Of a stretch of 9,106 bases of DNA, positions 5,064 through 9,106 are shown one piece after another. The stretch comes from Candidatus Pacearchaeota archaeon (GTDB lineage: Archaea; Nanoarchaeota; Nanoarchaeia; Pacearchaeales; GW2011-AR1), in the NCBI GenBank assembly GCA_002690445.1, contig NZER01000011.1, positions 1 to 9,106 of the forward strand, given 5' to 3'. The translations under genes were made by a program, and so were the position numbers. Position 1 is the stretch's first letter. Every line of letters starts with the position of its first letter. The notes below the pieces were generated by a model, which saw only the letters and a list, made by a program, of their open reading frames with translations, was not told where the DNA came from and ran no database searches.

Positions 5064-5076
5064 GGAAGGCAATTAA

Positions 5077-5700
5077 ATGCCAAGTGACACCAATAATACT
5101 CCTCCTGCAGGTGGTATTACAATAGAGTACATGGACGAGACTACAAATCAACGCCATGTAGAAAAACACACAACTGCTAGAACTGTAGCCGAATTCATTG
5201 AGCAAGAAAATTTACCAGCTGGAACAAGTATTTCAGTTGGCGAAGCTATTGCACATCCTGAGACTCCTTTAGAAGATGGAAGTGAAGTAACTGTTACATC
5301 TGGCAATAAAACTGGTGGTATAACTACTATGCGGCGTAAAACTGTTAATTCTAAAAGTTACGATGCGACCTATTTAACAAATAATGGTCAAGTAATGACT
5401 TTAGGAAGAGAAGTTGATACAGTAGCTACTCGTCATCGTGGTAAAAAACTAATATACCAGATTTTTGAAGGTATGACAATGCCTGAAAAGAATCAAGTAT
5501 CAAGTAGGGGTACAAAATATCCTTTTCATTCATTAAGGGTGAATCAGAATTTTGTTGTTCCTTTTGAAGACAGTGTTCTTGTTAGAGCTGCAATGCGTCA
5601 TTTTATGACTACTCATACAGATATTATACTACAAGCACGTAGTATATTTTTGGATGATGATGTAAAAAGACCTGTTCTATCAGTTTGGCGAACAAGATAA
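5077..5700 (+). CDS. Ubiquitin-like (MoaD/ThiS-type beta-grasp) protein fused after Gly-Gly to a C-terminal phage domain
   Basis: The 207-residue product starts at ATG 5077, seven bases after AGGAAGG. Residues about 13-81 match the beta-grasp layout of MoaD/ThiS and bacterial ubiquitin-like modifiers: strand GITIEYMDET, second strand RHVEKH, the diagnostic T-V-AEFIEQ helix (about 36-44), a middle strand (TSISVG), then PLEDGSEVTVTSG before the ending NKTGG. Gly80-Gly81 is where a processed modifier should end. Here the chain continues for 126 residues, so the protein looks like a precursor. The C-terminal segment (YPFHSLRVNQNFVVPF ... RPVLSVWRTR) resembles small phage proteins with a YPF..L.VGdSF.VP...VWR pattern; that match is from memory. 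An in-frame Met85 could also start the C-terminal domain alone. The role as a conjugatable tag is inferred from the E2, JAB and E1 neighbours. Confidence 0.78.
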   Translation: MPSDTNNTPPAGGITIEYMDETTNQRHVEKHTTARTVAEFIEQENLPAGTSISVGEAIAHPETPLEDGSEVTVTSGNKTGGITTMRRKTVNSKSYDATYLTNNGQVMTLGREVDTVATRHRGKKLIYQIFEGMTMPEKNQVSSRGTKYPFHSLRVNQNFVVPFEDSVLVRAAMRHFMTTHTDIILQARSIFLDDDVKRPVLSVWRTR

Positions 5701-5720
5701 GGCAATTGAAACTATAAATC

Positions 5721-5782
5721 AAGGGGGCTTCCTATGATAGAAGGTAATTCGCGTATCGCGTACTGAAACTGGAGGCCCTCTT
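5721..5782 (+). promoter_or_regulatory. Intergenic RNA element D upstream of the E2-like gene
   Basis: AAGGGGGC (5721-5728) pairs with GCCCTCTT (5775-5782), one G-U. Inside, a CGCG/CGCG hairpin with loop TAT (extended by GTA/TAC across a 3-base bulge) stacks beside an AACTGGAG single strand. AACTGGAGG (5768-5776) is repeated exactly as AACTGGAGG just after the element, where it supplies the true SD (GGAGGG, 5789-5794) of the next gene. The first copy is thus an SD look-alike partly locked in the closing helix. Confidence 0.5.
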
Positions 5783-5801
5783 ATAACTGGAGGGTATATA
5801 A

Positions 5802-7442
5802 ATGAGTTATACCAATAATACTGTGTATTATCTCAATCCTAATGAAGATGGTGAAAATGTATTTGAATTTTTACCAGAAAGTCATTTGATTGGTCTTCAT
5901 ACACAATTTTTAGATGATTTAAGTGCATTTAATAGAAATTATCATACTGATTTAGCTGTTAAAAAGACTTTTCATTGGAAAAATGGTACTTATGATAAAA
6001 TTAGAGAGAAAACTGTTCAATATATTCTCCCTAATCTTTATAATAAACCAAGGGGCTCTTATAATATAACACAACATAACACTCATCGTTATACAGGTTT
6101 TAGAAGTGAATTATTAAGACTTGAAGATGAAATGAGTGCTAAACGTTGGAACAGATATACTATGGGAGATGAAACAGACGATGGTTTTCCTAAATGGAAT
6201 GCTTGGCTTACTAAATTTGAAGAAATGATATCTAATTTTAGGCATGTTGATAAAATGGAAATTCCTAATGTTAGTAGACAATTCTTTGGCAGAAAGTATA
6301 GATATATGCATACTGATGCTAATCACGGACTTGATTGGTGGGATACATCAGATGTTAATCCAAGAATACGATTTACTTTTCACCTTAAAGATATATATCT
6401 ACAAATATTTCATGGTAGTTATATATTAAGTGTAATTCCTTGGGGTGATTTAGTAGTTCACTTGGAAATGGATATTTATTGGTGGGCTAATACTTTAGGC
6501 AATAATGCAGCTAGAGATAGAATGGCAGGTAGATGGAATAGTAATAAACTATTTACTCCTTATGTTTTACAGTATCCTCATTATACAGGATTAGAACATC
6601 CATTTATTAAACAAAATATGGAATCGTATTCATCTGGAAACTGCTGTTTTGGTAATTATACTAATGATATTGCAATGGCTCTACATAAATTCGATTTTAA
6701 TCGTTTATATAGTGAATTAGTACAATGGGCAAGTGTTTATACTTTAGGTAGAACATCTCCATTAAATCAATATCATCAATGTGTAATTGGGAAAAAACAA
6801 GAGTATTTATTATCTTTAGGTGATGAACCAGTAACTGAACAACGCAAACGTTTATATAAAGAACATTTTAAAGTAAATGCAGAACGTTGTGATACTGTCT
6901 GGGAACATCATTATAACAAAGATAATGAAGCTTTTGTTGAAGACCATTGTAATAAATGTGATTTATCAGGTGTAATTGAAGATACTGAAGGTACTTGTGT
7001 TAAATATATTGAAAAATATTCTCCCGATGCTATTGATTGGAGAGAATTAGTAATTAATATATTAATGGACGGATTTGACATTAATCAGACTGATTTTTAC
7101 ACAAGTGATGGAGGCCCAGTATATTTTGGTCTTCGCATTGATGAATTATCAAGAAGATGGAAAAGACGTACATGGGTAGCAGATGGTAGTGAAGCACAAG
7201 AGATATTATTTGCAGCTGAAGTTGAAAGAGCTCAATTAATACACAAATTCGGAATAGTATGTAATTGGAAAAGAAGAAGGACAGACTATAATATAATGGT
7301 CACAAGACAAGCTGGTGATTGGCAATCTGAACGAAATGCCATGTGGACTCGTGATTTATCAGAGTATAGTAATGAATTCTTAATACTATTAATAAATAAA
7401 CAAGAACGCTTAAATTCTGAAAATGAAGAAAGGAGGTTATAA
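5802..7442 (+). CDS. E2-like (UBC-fold) ubiquitin-conjugating protein with large flanking regions, 546 aa
   Basis: The ATG at 5802 has GGAGGG seven bases upstream. The centre carries the signature I associate with prokaryotic E2-like proteins: His266-Pro267 (EHPFI), then a short insert, then SSGNCCFGN with Cys281-Cys282, and downstream helices (FDFNRLYSELVQWASVY) ending in a P-containing turn. Cys282 in C-x-G is the expected thioester cysteine; Cys281 beside it is unusual. The preceding strands (RFTFHLKDIYLQI, DLVVHLEMDIYW) would form the UBC sheet. The roughly 200 residues before the fold are aromatic and charged and unrecognised. After it comes HCNKCDLSG...GTC (about residues 385-400), possibly metal-binding, then a helical C-terminus. 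It is much longer than a minimal E2 (about 150 aa), so it may also select substrates. Placement between the ubiquitin-like and JAB genes supports the call. The stop overlaps the next gene's SD region. Confidence 0.65.
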   Translation: MSYTNNTVYYLNPNEDGENVFEFLPESHLIGLHTQFLDDLSAFNRNYHTDLAVKKTFHWKNGTYDKIREKTVQYILPNLYNKPRGSYNITQHNTHRYTGFRSELLRLEDEMSAKRWNRYTMGDETDDGFPKWNAWLTKFEEMISNFRHVDKMEIPNVSRQFFGRKYRYMHTDANHGLDWWDTSDVNPRIRFTFHLKDIYLQIFHGSYILSVIPWGDLVVHLEMDIYWWANTLGNNAARDRMAGRWNSNKLFTPYVLQYPHYTGLEHPFIKQNMESYSSGNCCFGNYTNDIAMALHKFDFNRLYSELVQWASVYTLGRTSPLNQYHQCVIGKKQEYLLSLGDEPVTEQRKRLYKEHFKVNAERCDTVWEHHYNKDNEAFVEDHCNKCDLSGVIEDTEGTCVKYIEKYSPDAIDWRELVINILMDGFDINQTDFYTSDGGPVYFGLRIDELSRRWKRRTWVADGSEAQEILFAAEVERAQLIHKFGIVCNWKRRRTDYNIMVTRQAGDWQSERNAMWTRDLSEYSNEFLILLINKQERLNSENEERRL

Positions 7443-7444
7443 AG

Positions 7445-8368
7445 TTGGCAGACTTTTATATATCTCAAAAAAACTGGAATACAGTTATTAATTATGCCAA
7501 AGCTTCAGTAAAGATACATGATAATACTGAAATTGGAGGTATGATGGTAATGCTTAAGGATAAAGAAGGTGATTATGTCCTTAAAGACCCAGTAATACTG
7601 AAACAAGAAGTTAGTGGAACAAGATGTGTTTTAGACCAAAACGAATTATCTCTATTTTATGCTAAAGCTTATAGAAAATATAAGAAAAAAGGTAGAGTTC
7701 GTTATGTTTGGTGGCATAGCCATGCAAATATGAAAGCTTTTTGGTCTGGAACAGATGATAAAACCATTTTATCTTCTCCAAGTGATGATTTTACAGTATC
7801 ATTGGTAATAAATGTTAGAAGTGAATACAAATTACGTGTTCAATACTTTGAACCAATATTACTTGATGATGATGTAGAATTAAATATCATGAATAGTAAA
7901 ACAGCTCAAATTCCTCAAAGTATAATGACTGAAGTAAAAGAAAAATGTACTAAACCGGTATATATTGGTCATTATATGGACAGGGATAAAAAGGGTAAAG
8001 TAAAAGATATGTATGATGATAATCAAATGGGTTTTGATTATGGCTATGGTTATAATGATACCTATGTTCGTACTACATATCATCCTAATGGCAAGGTAGA
8101 AACTTTTTCACCTGATGGTAAAACAGGCACAGTAGATTATCAAACTTTACTCAATTATATTGAAAGTATAAATAGTCAATATGTGACTGGTGAAATAGAA
8201 TATCAAGCTTGGAAAAGAGCTATTGAAGGAACAAATAAGCAGTTGAATGAACGAAAATGTAAATGGAGATTTAATGTATTAAGTTCTACAGCATTAGATG
8301 AGATAATTTATTATGCTCAACCTCATGAATTTATTCAACCTCTTCATTTGTTAGGAGAAAAACGATGA
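7445..8368 (+). CDS. JAB/JAMM-domain metalloprotease (deubiquitinase-like), 307 aa
   Basis: The start is TTG at 7445 (read as MADFYISQKNW), supported by AGGAGG at 7431-7436 inside the end of the E2-like gene and by the lack of a nearer ATG. Residues 1-150 are a JAB/MPN domain with a complete JAMM zinc site: Glu29 in EIGGMMV, and HSHANMKAFWSGTD giving His91, His93, Ser101 and Asp104, which exactly fits HxHx7SxxD. Such enzymes cut isopeptide bonds or the chain after ubiquitin-like Gly-Gly ends. Here the obvious substrates are the Gly80-Gly81 junction of the first operon protein and any conjugates formed. The C-terminal half (about 155-307) is an extra domain, Asp/Tyr-rich (DYGYGYNDTY), then TYHPNGKVETFSPDG and a helical end, with no recognised function. 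Its stop overlaps the E1-like start by 4 bases. Confidence 0.9.
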   Translation: MADFYISQKNWNTVINYAKASVKIHDNTEIGGMMVMLKDKEGDYVLKDPVILKQEVSGTRCVLDQNELSLFYAKAYRKYKKKGRVRYVWWHSHANMKAFWSGTDDKTILSSPSDDFTVSLVINVRSEYKLRVQYFEPILLDDDVELNIMNSKTAQIPQSIMTEVKEKCTKPVYIGHYMDRDKKGKVKDMYDDNQMGFDYGYGYNDTYVRTTYHPNGKVETFSPDGKTGTVDYQTLLNYIESINSQYVTGEIEYQAWKRAIEGTNKQLNERKCKWRFNVLSSTALDEIIYYAQPHEFIQPLHLLGEKR

Positions 8369-9021
8369 ACATAACCACACGATTCTCTGAAATAGTTGAT
8401 AACTTTAGTGAATGTGTGTACCATATTCTTGGTTGCGGGGCTATTGGCAGCTCCGCAGCCTTGCAATTGGTTCGCATGGGTGCTGAAGAGTTCTTGCTTT
8501 ATGATTTTGATAAAGTATCTGAAGAAAATATTGGCGTAAGTCAGTATAATATAGCAGATATCAATCAATATAAAGTACAAGCATTAAGAAAACATATGTT
8601 AAGCATTAATCCTGAAGCTAATGTTACAGCAATGCCTAATCGCTTTGATGTATTTGAGTATACAGGACGAGAAAAGAATGTTCTTATTCTTGCTTTTGAC
8701 AATATGGATTCTCGTAAAGAGGCAGTTGAGAAAGCCTTAAAAACAAATCATAAACCTTGGTTATTAATAGACGGAAGAATGGGAGCTGAACACTACCAGC
8801 AGTATACTCTTCTTAATCCTGAATTACGGGATTATATGAAGACATGGTATTCTGACGAAGAAGGTAGCTCTGAGCCCTGTAACGCCAAAGCCACGGCATA
8901 TTGTTCTAATATGTCTGGTTCGTTTATTGCAAATCAAGTTCGTAAAGCCATTACTAACCAAGGTGTTAATAAGGAATTTTTCTTTAATTTTCCTACATTA
9001 ACACTTGCAAGACGAGAATAA
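8365..9021 (+). CDS. E1/ThiF/MoeB-like adenylating enzyme, 218 aa
   Basis: It starts in the ATGA overlap with the JAB gene, with AGGAGA upstream. The Rossmann-type ATP site is clear: YHILGCGAIGSSAALQL gives Gly23-x-Gly25-x-x-Gly28, followed by the acidic strand YDFDKVSEENIG (Asp47, Asp49, Asn55) and a KVQALRKHM helix (Lys70). LAFDNMDSRKEAV (about 109-121) contains the Asp that in ThiF/MoeB folds binds Mg-ATP. A candidate thiol region follows, EPCNAKATAYCSNMSG, with Cys172 and Cys180. Known family members adenylate the C-terminal glycine of a ubiquitin-like protein and often pass it to a cysteine. Oddities: where ThiF/MoeB have an NLxRQ arginine finger the sequence reads NIGVSQ, and the protein is short, with no large second-catalytic-cysteine domain. 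It is therefore a minimal E1, fitting the UBL and E2-like partners. Confidence 0.85.
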   Translation: MNITTRFSEIVDNFSECVYHILGCGAIGSSAALQLVRMGAEEFLLYDFDKVSEENIGVSQYNIADINQYKVQALRKHMLSINPEANVTAMPNRFDVFEYTGREKNVLILAFDNMDSRKEAVEKALKTNHKPWLLIDGRMGAEHYQQYTLLNPELRDYMKTWYSDEEGSSEPCNAKATAYCSNMSGSFIANQVRKAITNQGVNKEFFFNFPTLTLARRE

Positions 9022-9036
9022 TAGTCGTACATTTCT

Positions 9037-9052
9037 TGTGATGCAAATCACA
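9037..9052. promoter_or_regulatory. TGTGA-N6-TCACA palindrome (CRP-like site or GCAA-loop hairpin)
   Basis: TGTGATGCAAATCACA lies 15 bases after the E1-like stop and 16 bases before the next start. It matches the enterobacterial CRP half-sites TGTGA and TCACA at the correct 6-base spacing. Read as RNA it is a 6-bp hairpin TGTGAT/ATCACA with a GCAA (GNRA) loop. The two readings cannot be separated here, and its nearness to the SD favours an mRNA hairpin or an operator over activation. Confidence 0.4.
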
Positions 9053-9068
9053 TTATAAGGAGACTAAC

Positions 9069-9106
9069 ATGAAACCTAATTATGGAAGTTCTATCTTCTA
9101 TCGATT
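9069..9106 (+). CDS. Start of a further gene, cut by the window edge
   Basis: ATG 9069 is preceded by AAGGAG (9057-9062, six-base spacing) and opens a frame MKPNYGSSIFYR that continues to the edge. Twelve residues are too few to name. It lies only 47 bases after the E1-like gene in the same direction, so it may be a fifth member of the ubiquitin-like operon or the first gene of the next module. Confidence 0.6.
   Translation, partial: MKPNYGSSIFYR

Noticed and set aside
1..9106. CRISPR array, insertion sequence or transposase
   Set aside because: No regularly spaced repeats of 20 or more bases, no terminal inverted repeats flanking a transposase-like gene and no DDE-type protein.

Overview
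This window looks like part of a tailed-phage (or prophage) genome. It is AT-rich and almost entirely made of short, tightly packed or overlapping genes with good Shine-Dalgarno (SD) sites, mostly with 7-nt spacing. It carries typical phage exported and structural genes, including a LamG-fold protein and the start of an M15-type peptidoglycan peptidase. No ribosomal, tRNA or housekeeping gene was recognised. The host cannot be fixed from this sequence. A perfect TGTGA-N6-TCACA palindrome near the right end would suit a CRP-containing host such as a gammaproteobacterium, but that is weak evidence.

Layout. (1) 1-1153, minus strand: three overlapping genes for a small glycine/serine/alanine-rich protein, a LamG (concanavalin-like) protein and an M15 peptidase that runs off the left edge. 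(2) 1154-1764: a 611-base divergent intergenic region with one plausible 43-aa membrane-protein ORF on the minus strand, an AT-rich hairpin and a tandem repeat. (3) 1765-4544, plus strand: seven small genes, all of unknown specific function. Two encode membrane proteins, one of which also has a zinc ribbon. The gaps between them hold hairpins or more elaborate RNA-like folds. (4) 4545-5076: 532 bases with no gene but tiled almost end to end by inverted repeats, ending in a potential pseudoknot abutting the ribosome-binding site of the next gene. (5) 5077-9021, plus strand: the main find, a four-gene operon encoding a ubiquitin-like (beta-grasp) protein, an E2-like protein, a JAB/JAMM metalloprotease and an E1/ThiF-like adenylating enzyme. 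A further gene starts at 9069 and runs off the right edge.

How the genes may work together. By analogy with bacterial ubiquitin-like operons, the JAMM protease would cut the first protein after its internal Gly80-Gly81. This would free a roughly 81-residue ubiquitin-like modifier from a C-terminal phage-type domain. The ThiF-like enzyme would adenylate the exposed glycine, and the E2-like protein would pass it to a target. Stop/start overlap or near-contact between the E2, JAB and E1 genes indicates co-translation. Whether the target is viral (for example a virion protein) or a host factor cannot be told from the sequence.

A second theme is RNA structure. Five closed folds in intergenic positions (3525-3598, 3971-4029, 4709-4738, 4857-4892, 5721-5782) share a CTGG tetranucleotide just before the 3' strand of the closing helix. 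They may be a family of processing or regulatory elements.
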